This document shows, piece after piece, positions 14,228 through 22,137 of a stretch of 39,211 bases of DNA. The stretch's first letter is position 1, and each line of letters opens with the position of its first letter. Source of the stretch: Bacteroidota bacterium (GTDB taxonomy: Bacteria > Bacteroidota > Bacteroidia > Chitinophagales > Chitinophagaceae); the NCBI GenBank assembly GCA_030706685.1, contig JAUZOA010000047.1:1-39211 (forward strand), written 5' to 3'. The notes below the pieces were generated by a model. That model saw nothing but the letters and a program-made list of their open reading frames with translations. It ran no database searches and was not told where the DNA came from. Position numbers and translations under genes: made by a program.

Positions 14228-16164
14228 AAAAACTCTTCAAACGGGCAACCCGCAGGAATACTGATCACCGCATCCCGGAACCGGAAAGAATGCGATTGAT
14301 TGAAAAAGCCTGCCAGCAGGTATCCCGGGGAGTATTCTTTTCAACGGTTATTATTATTACATCTTTTCTCCCCGTGTTTTTATTGACAGGACAGGAAGGA
14401 AAGCTGTTTCATCCGCTGGCATTCACCAAAACTTTCATAATGATCGTGGATGCTTTGCTGGTGATAACATTGGCGCCGGTATTGATCTCCTTTTTTATGA
14501 AAGGAAAATTCCGCCCGGGAAAAGTTAACCCCGTCAATCGCTTGCTCGAAAGGATCTACGAACCGGTCATACGTGCGTGTATCAAATGGAGGAAGACAAC
14601 CCTGGCGATTAATATCATTGCCCTTGCAATAAGCATCCCTATGTTGATGAGCCTGGGAAGGGAATTCATGCCGCCGTTGGACGAAGGATCCATCCTTTTT
14701 ATGCCGGTTACCCTGCCCGATGTTTCCAACAGTGAAGTCAAAAGAATACTCCAGGTCCAGGACAAGATCATCAAATCAGTTCCCGAAGTAAAAAATGTAC
14801 TGGGAAAAGCCGGGAGGGCTAATACCGCTACGGATAATTCTCCTGTCAGTATGATTGAAACGATCATTTTACTCAAACCTCAAAGTGAATGGCGCAGGGG
14901 GATTTCCAAAAATGATATCATCAATGAACTGAATGCAAAACTCCAGATACCCGGCGTGACAAATGGCTGGACACAACCGATCATTAACAGGATCAACATG
15001 CTTTCTACAGGTATCCGTACCGATGTAGGATTAAAAGTGTACGGGCAAGACCTGGATACGATCTATGCCTTCGCACAAAAGATGAAAAAAGAGCTGGAAG
15101 GCATCAAGGGCATCAAAGACCTCTATGTAGAACCTATTACCGGTGGAAAATATATTGATATCATCGTGAAAAGAGATGAGATCAGCCGCTATGGATTGAG
15201 TGTTGACGAAGTGAACAACGTGGTGGAAATCGCCCTGGGTGGTATGCGTCTTACCACTACGGTGGAAGGAAGACAGCGGTTTTCTGTCAATGCAAGGTTT
15301 GGACAGGATTTCAGGAACAGCCTGGAAGCAATAAAGAGGTTGCAGGTGCAAACCACGCAATACGGCCCCATTCCGTTGGAAGCGGTTGCTGATATCAGGA
15401 TCACCGAAGGTCCGCCAATGATCAATTCAGAAAATGCAATGCTCCGGGGAACCGTTTTATTTAATGTAAGAGAAAGGGATCTTGGGAGCACCGTGAACGA
15501 AGCCAAAGAAAAATTGAATAATGTGATCACCAAGCTGCCCAAAGGATATTTTATGGAATGGAGCGGCCAATACGAAAACCTGATCAGGAGCGAACAGACA
15601 TTGAAGATGATCCTGCCGGTTGTACTGGTCATCATTTTTCTCTCGATGTATTTCGCTTTTCATTCGGCAAGAGAAGCTTTTCTTAGCCTTATTTCCATTC
15701 CATTTGCACTGATAGGAGGCGCTTTCATGATTTATTTCTGGGGAGTGAATTTATCAGTGGCTGTAGCGGTAGGTTTTATCGCTTTGTTTGGCCTTGCCGT
15801 GGAGACGGGAATTGTGATGGTGATCTATCTCAATGATGCAATGCAGCAACTCGTGGAGAAAAAAGGCAATTCCAAAGAAGCCATCACCCGCCAGGATTTG
15901 AAAGAATATGTAATCGCCGGGGCGGCAAAACGGTTAAGGCCTAAACTGATGACGGTAAGTGTTTCATTGTTTGCGTTAATACCCATTTTATGGAGTCATG
16001 GCGTGGGGAGTGATGTGATGAAACCCATTGTTTTGCCGATGGTAGGAGGGGTGCTCACTTCTGCTACACATATCCTGCTGGTCACACCGCTTATTTTTTT
16101 AATGGCTAAAGAATACGAGCTGAAAAAACAGGGAAAGATAGATGTGCTGGAGACAAAACACTAA
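14224..16164 (+). CDS. cusA: CusA-type RND efflux pump, C-terminal half (split gene)
   Basis: The protein is 646 residues. It begins with a basic leader (MKKLFKRATRRNTDHR) and then picks up the pump exactly where the N-terminal half leaves off: ERMRLIEKACQQVSRGVFFSTVIIITSFLPVFLLTGQEGKLFHPLA (TM5-TM6). The second porter domain follows with INMLSTGIRTDVGLKVYG, ALGGMRLTTTVEG and GPPMINSENAM. Met259, Met341 and Met399 lie in this domain and are candidates for the Met-based Cu/Ag path, though an alignment is needed to say which match known ligands. TM7-TM12 follow, with GFIALFGLAVETGIVMVIYL and a C-terminal GSDVMKPIVLPMVGGVL. Together the halves total 1074 residues, the normal CusA size. It drives proton-coupled export of Cu(I)/Ag(I) with the adjacent CusC- and CusB-type proteins. 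The start at 14224 overlaps the stop of the first half. Confidence 0.9.
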   Translation: MKKLFKRATRRNTDHRIPEPERMRLIEKACQQVSRGVFFSTVIIITSFLPVFLLTGQEGKLFHPLAFTKTFIMIVDALLVITLAPVLISFFMKGKFRPGKVNPVNRLLERIYEPVIRACIKWRKTTLAINIIALAISIPMLMSLGREFMPPLDEGSILFMPVTLPDVSNSEVKRILQVQDKIIKSVPEVKNVLGKAGRANTATDNSPVSMIETIILLKPQSEWRRGISKNDIINELNAKLQIPGVTNGWTQPIINRINMLSTGIRTDVGLKVYGQDLDTIYAFAQKMKKELEGIKGIKDLYVEPITGGKYIDIIVKRDEISRYGLSVDEVNNVVEIALGGMRLTTTVEGRQRFSVNARFGQDFRNSLEAIKRLQVQTTQYGPIPLEAVADIRITEGPPMINSENAMLRGTVLFNVRERDLGSTVNEAKEKLNNVITKLPKGYFMEWSGQYENLIRSEQTLKMILPVVLVIIFLSMYFAFHSAREAFLSLISIPFALIGGAFMIYFWGVNLSVAVAVGFIALFGLAVETGIVMVIYLNDAMQQLVEKKGNSKEAITRQDLKEYVIAGAAKRLRPKLMTVSVSLFALIPILWSHGVGSDVMKPIVLPMVGGVLTSATHILLVTPLIFLMAKEYELKKQGKIDVLETKH

Positions 16165-16173
16165 GTATTGCAA

Positions 16174-17442
16174 ATGACAAACCAGGTTTTTATGAAACGT
16201 ATCACGATCTTTTTTGGAATGATTTCAATCGTAGCAGCTTCTGATGGACAGGAGATACTTACCATCAGCCAGGTCAATACGGCCATTGAAAAAAACCATC
16301 CTGCGTTGAAAATGCTGGATGCCGAAGCCCGTTCGATGGATGAAGCTGCCAAAGGCGCCTATAGCTGGATGCCACCCGAACTGGGAGCAGGATTTTTCTT
16401 AACGCCTTATGATCCTGCCCGGTGGAAATCGATGAATGGACAACCGGGTATGGGTATGTTCGCGATCTCGGCACAGCAAATGTTTCCGGCCAGGAAGAAA
16501 CAGGAAGCCGAATATGCTTATATGAACACGCAGTCTTCTGTTGAAAAACAAAAAAAGGATGTAGTGATGAATGAATTGCTTTATACAGCGAGAAAGAATT
16601 ATTATGAATGGATCGTGCTGGAAAAAAAACGGAAAGTGCTGGAAGAGAATAATAAACTACTCCTGTTTATGATGCAGAGCGCGGAGATACGGTATAAGAA
16701 CGGCCTTGGAAAGATCAGCGCTTATTACAAAGCCAAAGCCGCACAGGCTACTATCGAAAACATGAAACTCATGCTCGAAAATGATATCACCCAGAAAAGA
16801 ATTGCCATCAATACAGTCATGAACAGCCCGGCGGACGGATTATTTTCAGTGGATACCAATTATGTATGGGTTGATTTTAATAAGGATATGTTTGACTCTG
16901 CTTCTTTAATGGCAAGACGAAGTGATATAAAAGTGATCAGCCGCAGCATTGAAGTCAATAACCTGCAACGCCAGTCGGAACTCGCAAAGCTGAAACCTGA
17001 ATTCGGCATTCGCTACGAGCATATGATGGCATGGGCTAAACAGCCCTGGCAATTTTCCTTAATGGGAATGGTGAAACTTCCTTTGGCTAAGTGGTCATCA
17101 AAAATGAACAAGGCAAAAGCGGAAAGCTTAGTCTGGGAAAATGAGGCATTGAAGAACCAGCAACAGATGATCGTTAATGAATCCATGGGTATGGCCCATT
17201 CAACTTTCGCGGAACTCGAATCAAAAAAGAAACAGATGAATTTGTATGAGACCCGGATTATTCCTGCATTAAGAAAGAATTTTCAGACTATGCAACTGGC
17301 GTATGAGCAGAACACCGAAGAATTGTTTGAGCTTTTTGATGCCTGGGAAGCATTGAACATGACGCAGATGGAATATTTCGACCAGTTGCAGAAAGCCCTG
17401 CAGATGCAGGCTGAGTTGATGAAAATACTTGAGATCAAATAA
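16174..17442 (+). CDS. cusC: CusC/TolC-type outer membrane efflux channel
   Basis: The protein is 422 residues from the ATG at 16174; an internal ATG at 16192 gives the neater signal peptide MKRITIFFGMISIVAASDGQ and is a real alternative. The rest has the OEP/TolC architecture: long amphipathic helices rich in Gln/Lys/Glu/Ala (EKKRKVLEENNKLLLFMMQSAEIRYKNGLGKISAYYKAKA) in two repeat halves, with short beta-strand segments between. This forms the trimeric outer membrane channel of the tripartite RND pump. An unusual content of Met (FFLTPYDPARWKSMNGQPGMGMFAISAQQMF) fits Cu/Ag traffic but may be chance. It lies between cusA and the first cusB, ending 7 bases before the latter's ATG. The channel assignment is firm; specificity comes from context. 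Confidence 0.88.
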   Translation: MTNQVFMKRITIFFGMISIVAASDGQEILTISQVNTAIEKNHPALKMLDAEARSMDEAAKGAYSWMPPELGAGFFLTPYDPARWKSMNGQPGMGMFAISAQQMFPARKKQEAEYAYMNTQSSVEKQKKDVVMNELLYTARKNYYEWIVLEKKRKVLEENNKLLLFMMQSAEIRYKNGLGKISAYYKAKAAQATIENMKLMLENDITQKRIAINTVMNSPADGLFSVDTNYVWVDFNKDMFDSASLMARRSDIKVISRSIEVNNLQRQSELAKLKPEFGIRYEHMMAWAKQPWQFSLMGMVKLPLAKWSSKMNKAKAESLVWENEALKNQQQMIVNESMGMAHSTFAELESKKKQMNLYETRIIPALRKNFQTMQLAYEQNTEELFELFDAWEALNMTQMEYFDQLQKALQMQAELMKILEIK

Positions 17443-17449
17443 AGAGGGT

Positions 17450-18712
17450 ATGAAAAATCTTTTTTATAAAGCCTTACCTGTTGTTCTGCTCCTGCTTGTG
17501 GCTGGCTGTGATGAAAAAAAGAAGGCAGGCAGTTCAATGCAGGAACCAACTGCGAAGCCTGTGATAAATAAAACAGGATATACTTGCCCGATGCATCCCC
17601 AGGTGCATAGTGATACGGCAGGGGCCTGCCCCATATGCGGAATGAATCTTGAGCCTGTTAAATCTCCCGGCAGGGAAAAGGAAGTTTCATTGAATACTTT
17701 ATTGAAGCCGGTAAACCAGCAGGTGGTCGCTTCTGTGCCGATGGTGCATATGGCAGCGCGGACGGAAGATATTGAAATGGACGCCTATGGATTTTTAACT
17801 TATGATACAAGATATACCGGCGCCGTATCAGCAAATGTCAATGGAAGGATCGAAAAACTGTATGTAAAATACCGTTACCAGGAAATAAAGCAGGGTCAGA
17901 AGATCATGGATATTTACAGTCCTGAATTAATGACTGCGCAGGAAAATCTTTTATTTGTTTTAAAAAATGACAGGGATAATGAGGTATTAATCGATGGCGC
18001 GAAGCAGAAATTATTGTTGCTCGGAATGAGTGAGGCGCAATTGCAACAGGTGATGCAAAGCGAAAGGGCTGTCAATGCCATATCGGTTTACAGCCGTTAT
18101 TCCGGGCATATTCATGAAAGCGATAATGCCGCCGGCGCAAATAATGAAAGCCTTGCTGCGAAAGATCTTTTAATGACGACGCAGGAACTGCCAGTCAAGG
18201 AAGGGATGTATGTACAAAAAGGGGAAAATGTTTTTTCTGTATATGATCCGGCCAAAGCATGGGCCGTGCTGAACATCTTTGCCGGCCAGGCAGCATTGAT
18301 TCATACAGGAGATAAAGTGCGTGTTATACCGGAAGTCGCCCCGCAAAAGGATTTCAGGGCTGTAATCAATTATATTGAACCATTTTACCGGGAAGGAAGT
18401 AAAACACTGACGGCAAGAGTATACTTTGATAATAGACAGTTACGGCTGCCAATAGGCAGCCAGGTAAAGGCCACAGTATTTGCCGGGCAACGCCTGGCTG
18501 ATTGGCTGCCCGAGGAAGCTGTGCTGTCACTTGGCCTCGATAAAATTGTGTTTGTAAGAAACGGGGAATCGTTCGTGGCAAGAAAAATTGAAACCGGTAT
18601 CGTGAATAAGCACCTGGTACAGGTAGTAGGAGGCCTGGATAAGAACGAAGCCGTGGTGGCCAACGCCCAATACCTTGTAGATAGTGAGAGTTTTATTAAA
18701 ACAAACAAGTAG
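17450..18712 (+). CDS. cusB: CusB-type periplasmic adaptor 1, with N-terminal HMBD
   Basis: The protein is 420 residues from the ATG at 17450, chosen because it opens directly into a lipoprotein signal (MKNLFYKALPVVLLLLVAGC, lipid Cys20) and follows AGAGG; a TTG at 17429 lies inside the previous gene. An HMBD with ligands Cys46, His49, Cys60 and Cys63 (YTCPMHPQV...ACPICGMNLEPV) precedes the adaptor core. In the core, NVNGRIEKLYVKYRYQEIKQGQKIMDIYSPELMTAQENLLFVL marks the barrel-sandwich and hairpin region, and the beta-barrel/MP domain follows to GLDKNEAVVANAQYLVDSES. It links the inner membrane pump with the outer membrane channel and, through Met/Cys ligands, can hand Cu/Ag to CusA. It is directly followed by a second, different adaptor 2 bases after its stop. 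Confidence 0.9.
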   Translation: MKNLFYKALPVVLLLLVAGCDEKKKAGSSMQEPTAKPVINKTGYTCPMHPQVHSDTAGACPICGMNLEPVKSPGREKEVSLNTLLKPVNQQVVASVPMVHMAARTEDIEMDAYGFLTYDTRYTGAVSANVNGRIEKLYVKYRYQEIKQGQKIMDIYSPELMTAQENLLFVLKNDRDNEVLIDGAKQKLLLLGMSEAQLQQVMQSERAVNAISVYSRYSGHIHESDNAAGANNESLAAKDLLMTTQELPVKEGMYVQKGENVFSVYDPAKAWAVLNIFAGQAALIHTGDKVRVIPEVAPQKDFRAVINYIEPFYREGSKTLTARVYFDNRQLRLPIGSQVKATVFAGQRLADWLPEEAVLSLGLDKIVFVRNGESFVARKIETGIVNKHLVQVVGGLDKNEAVVANAQYLVDSESFIKTNK

Positions 18713-18714
18713 TC

Positions 18715-19917
18715 ATGAAAAAATATTTGACGATAACCTTAGTGACGACGCTTGTTTTTGTATCCTGCAAAAACAAAAAGACGGCGATTGTAAACAATGA
18801 TGAGTACTATACCTGCAGCATGCATCCGCAGATCAAACAGGATAAGCCCGGTACCTGCCCCATCTGCCACATGGAATTGATACAGGTAAAGAAGACGCAG
18901 CAGTCGGAGGATGAAATAGTACTGAACGATGACCAGGTGAGCCTGGGTAATATTCAAACCGATACGATCCGTAATGGAACGATGGGTGACAAAGTTATTG
19001 TAACAGCCACTCTTGCTGCTGATGAGACAAAGGTTAACAGCGTAAATGCCAGGATCGCGGGCCGTATTGACAGGTTATATTTTAAAAACACCGGTGAATA
19101 TGTTCCGCATGGAGCTCATTTATATGACCTGTACAGTGAAGAGCTCAATAATGCCAAACAGGAATACATTGCCGCGCTGGAAAGACAGCAGACAATGGAT
19201 AATTCGATCATTGATTTCAATAAGTTGTTGCAAAGCGCCAAAACAAAATTATTATTATGGGGAATGAATGAAGCGCAGGTAAATGAACTGGCAAAGACAA
19301 AAAAATCATCGCCGCTGACAGCTTACTATAGTACAGCATCAGGCTTTATTACAGCATTACCGGTGATCGAGGGCCAGTATATAACGGAAGGCAGTACCGT
19401 AATAAAACTCGCTGACCTTTCTACCATCTGGGCGGAAGCGCAGGTCTATGCTTCGCAATTGCCGGAATTGGATGATAATGCCACCGTGATAGTTCAGTTA
19501 CCCGACCTGCCCGGCAAAGAATTCAGGGGGAAAGTGGAACTTGTCAACCCGGAAATAAATCCTGATACAAGAGTCAATCTTATCCGGGTGTCTATTTCTA
19601 ATCACGATAATATTTTCAAACCGGGAATGCCTGCTTATGTCATTTTTAAAAGCCCGGAAAGGAAGACTTTGTCATTACCGGTTGATGCCGTATTGAGAGA
19701 TGGAAAAATGGCCATGATCTGGGTGAAAAGCGGTGTCAATACTTTCAAAAGTAAAATGGTAGAAACGGGATTGGAAAACGGGAATCGTATTGAAATAAAA
19801 TCAGGACTGCAGGAGGGCGATATAGTTGTAACCAGCGGTGCTTACCTGCTGCAAAGCGAATATATTTTTAAAAAAGGGAATACTATAATGGCAGGGCACG
19901 ATATGAAAAATATGTAG
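18715..19917 (+). CDS. cusB: CusB-type periplasmic adaptor 2, with N-terminal HMBD
   Basis: The protein is 400 residues with a lipoprotein signal ending FVSC (Cys18). The HMBD has Cys34, His37, Cys48 and Cys51 (YTCSMHPQI...TCPICHMELI); the usual CGM is CHM here. The adaptor core includes ARIAGRIDRLYFKNTGEYVPHGAHLYDLYSEELNNAKQEYIAALER, LADLSTIWAEAQVYASQLPEL, and a C-terminal GLENGNRIEIKSGLQEGDIVVTSGAYLLQSEYIF. It is clearly homologous to the preceding adaptor but far from identical, so it is an old duplication or a recruited partner rather than a recent copy. Two adaptors for one pump recall TriAB-type systems. It could also serve the downstream RND pump, although that has its own adaptor. It is followed by the P-type ATPase gene 28 bases later. 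Confidence 0.9.
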   Translation: MKKYLTITLVTTLVFVSCKNKKTAIVNNDEYYTCSMHPQIKQDKPGTCPICHMELIQVKKTQQSEDEIVLNDDQVSLGNIQTDTIRNGTMGDKVIVTATLAADETKVNSVNARIAGRIDRLYFKNTGEYVPHGAHLYDLYSEELNNAKQEYIAALERQQTMDNSIIDFNKLLQSAKTKLLLWGMNEAQVNELAKTKKSSPLTAYYSTASGFITALPVIEGQYITEGSTVIKLADLSTIWAEAQVYASQLPELDDNATVIVQLPDLPGKEFRGKVELVNPEINPDTRVNLIRVSISNHDNIFKPGMPAYVIFKSPERKTLSLPVDAVLRDGKMAMIWVKSGVNTFKSKMVETGLENGNRIEIKSGLQEGDIVVTSGAYLLQSEYIFKKGNTIMAGHDMKNM

Positions 19918-19944
19918 TAACAATGGTTCCCAAAAGAACAGGAT

Positions 19945-21966
19945 ATGGAACATCAACATCACGCTAATCATCAACAAAGTGAGGCCTCACTGGATCATGC
20001 CGGACACTCCATAACAGCCGCGGGGCATGACCATCATGCTATGATGATCGCTGATTACAGGAAAAGGTTTTATGTGGTGCTGGTATTGACCATTCCTGTG
20101 ATGCTTTTATCCGAAATGATACAGCATTGGCTGGACATTCATATCCGTTTTCGCAGCTCAGAATATGTATTGCTCTTTCTTTCTTCTGTTGTGTTTTTTT
20201 ATGGAGGCTGGCCTTTTCTAAAGGGCTGGTCGGGGGAAATGAAGGCGAAAAGCCCCGGCATGATGACATTGATAGGCTTTGCCATCACGGTGGCATATAC
20301 CTATAGCGTAGCAACAGTACTCGGCCTGAAGGGCATGGATTTTTTCTGGGAACTGGCCACACTTATCCTGATCATGCTATTGGGTCATTGGATAGAAATG
20401 AGATCGGTTGCAGGGGCATCAAAGGAGCTTGAACTGCTGGTGCAACTGATGCCCGATGATGCCCACCTGGTACATGGCGATCATATTATGGACGTCAAAA
20501 CAATAAGCCTGAGGGAAAATAATATTATCCTGGTTAAACCCGGCGAGAAGATAGCAGCCGATGGCCTTATCACTGAAGGAGAAACTTATCTCAATGAATC
20601 CATGCTCACCGGCGAATCTAAACCCGTAAAGAAAAATACCGGCGACAAAGTAATTGCAGGTTCTATTAATGGCAACGGCGCTGTTAAAGTATCCGTATTG
20701 CATGGTTCAAAAGATTCCTACCTCTCTCAGGTAATAAAACTGGTGCAGGATGCGCAGCAATCAAAATCAAAAACTCAATTACTGGCAGATAAAGCAGCAA
20801 AGTGGCTTACCATCATTGCTATCATAGCCGGTATCGCTACATTTTTAACCTGGTATTTATCAGGCAGGGACATTGCATTTTCTATTGAAAGAATGGTGAC
20901 GGTTATAGTTATTTGCTGCCCTCATGCACTGGGGCTTGCCGTTCCGTTGGTGGTGGCTAAATCAACAGCTTTATCCGCGCAACATGGGTTGCTGATTAAA
21001 AACAGGACAGCATTTGAAAATTCAAGAAAAGTAACAACCATTGTATTTGATAAAACGGGTACACTTACTATCGGAAAGTTTGAGGTATCCAAAATCGTTT
21101 CATTAAAAAACAGCGTTCCTGAAAACGAAATCATACGGCTGGCAGCCGCCTTAGAGCAAAAGTCAGAACACCCTATTGCAACAGGTATTCTTCAAAAGGC
21201 GAAAAACTTATCTGTGACTATCCCATCAACAGAAAATTTCAATGCCATCACAGGGCAGGGGGTAGAAGCTATAGTAGAAGGTAAAAAGATATGGGTGGTT
21301 AGTCCCGGCTATTTAAAAGAAAATAATATCGCTCTACCTGCTGGCTTTACACCCAATGCAACGGAAACGATTGTATTTGTAATTAGTAATAACGAACTGG
21401 TCGGATATATTGCGTTATCGGATGAGATACGGCCCGAATCAGCCGCCGCCATCAGAACTTTAAAGCAAAACAAAATCCAATCAATGTTGGTTACCGGCGA
21501 TAACAATAAAGTGGCCAAAAGTGTAAGCGAAACCTTAGGTATCGATAGTTTTATTGCCGAAGTATTACCGCACCAGAAATTAGAGAAGATAAAAGAGTTA
21601 CAGCGTAAAGGTGAATTTGTTGCCATGACAGGAGACGGTGTAAATGATGCACCTGCATTGGCACAGGCCGATGTAGGCATTGCTGTAGGATCGGGAAGTG
21701 ATATCGCCGCTGAAACGGCGGGAATAGTTTTGGTCAACAGTAATCCAAAAGATATCGTAAGCTTACTTCTTTTCGGAAAAGCTACATACAGGAAAATGAT
21801 CCAGAACCTGGCCTGGGCGACAGGATATAATATTGTTGCCCTGCCGCTGGCCGCAGGTGTTTTATATAAAACGGGCATTCTTTTGAGCCCGGCTGCCGGC
21901 GCCGTATTGATGACAGTCAGCACCATAGTGGTAGCGATTAATGCAGGTTTTTTACGAATTAAATAG
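19945..21966 (+). CDS. copB: CPH-type (P1B-3, CopB-like) copper-translocating ATPase
   Basis: The protein is 673 residues. It has no HMA domain; instead the first 32 residues hold nine His (MEHQHHANHQ...DHAGHSITAAGHDHHAM). Visible ATPase motifs are TGES (222-225, actuator), CPH (325-327, in VICCPHALGLAVPLVVAKSTALS, the membrane metal site), DKTGT (369-373, phosphorylated Asp369), the SEHPIATGI nucleotide-site HP motif, and MTGDGVNDAPALAQADVGIAVGSGSD (hinge). CPH defines the P1B-3 class, in which characterised members export Cu(II)/Ag(I) and carry His-rich N-termini. It removes copper from the cytosol to the periplasm, where the Cus-type pump can take over. The ATG at 19945 is preceded by AGGA. 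It is the last gene of the copper block before a 170-base gap. Confidence 0.95.
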   Translation: MEHQHHANHQQSEASLDHAGHSITAAGHDHHAMMIADYRKRFYVVLVLTIPVMLLSEMIQHWLDIHIRFRSSEYVLLFLSSVVFFYGGWPFLKGWSGEMKAKSPGMMTLIGFAITVAYTYSVATVLGLKGMDFFWELATLILIMLLGHWIEMRSVAGASKELELLVQLMPDDAHLVHGDHIMDVKTISLRENNIILVKPGEKIAADGLITEGETYLNESMLTGESKPVKKNTGDKVIAGSINGNGAVKVSVLHGSKDSYLSQVIKLVQDAQQSKSKTQLLADKAAKWLTIIAIIAGIATFLTWYLSGRDIAFSIERMVTVIVICCPHALGLAVPLVVAKSTALSAQHGLLIKNRTAFENSRKVTTIVFDKTGTLTIGKFEVSKIVSLKNSVPENEIIRLAAALEQKSEHPIATGILQKAKNLSVTIPSTENFNAITGQGVEAIVEGKKIWVVSPGYLKENNIALPAGFTPNATETIVFVISNNELVGYIALSDEIRPESAAAIRTLKQNKIQSMLVTGDNNKVAKSVSETLGIDSFIAEVLPHQKLEKIKELQRKGEFVAMTGDGVNDAPALAQADVGIAVGSGSDIAAETAGIVLVNSNPKDIVSLLLFGKATYRKMIQNLAWATGYNIVALPLAAGVLYKTGILLSPAAGAVLMTVSTIVVAINAGFLRIK

Positions 21967-22076
21967 TAACGGCAGCTAACTTATTATAATCAATGTATAG
22001 GAGATTTTTAATTTTTTATCCTGCTTATTTCTTTCCTTTTTGGCGACCAACGGGAATAAACAGAAATTTAAAGGCT

Positions 22077-22084
22077 TAATTTTG
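22077..22084 (+). promoter_or_regulatory. Candidate -7 box for the TonB receptor gene
   Basis: TAATTTTG is an exact TAnnTTTG match 53 bases upstream of the ATG at 22138. It is followed after two bases by the palindrome at 22087-22105, so that site would overlap the transcription start. No TTTG sits at the expected -33 distance. Confidence 0.55.
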
Positions 22085-22086
22085 TT

Positions 22087-22105
22087 GTCTTTATTTAATA
22101 AAGAC
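22087..22105. promoter_or_regulatory. Operator-like 9-1-9 palindrome
   Basis: GTCTTTATT T AATAAAGAC is a perfect inverted repeat with a single central base. It lies immediately downstream of the -7 box of the TonB receptor gene, where a bound dimeric repressor would block initiation. There is no T-run of terminator type beyond it. The regulator is not known; Fur-superfamily and MarR-type proteins use AT-rich palindromes of this size. Confidence 0.6.
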
Positions 22106-22137
22106 AGGCGTTATATCAATTTATTATTTACAGGAAT

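Noticed and set aside
21309-21926. 205-codon minus-strand frame
   Set aside because: It is antisense to the P-type ATPase gene, whose motifs are intact through this region.
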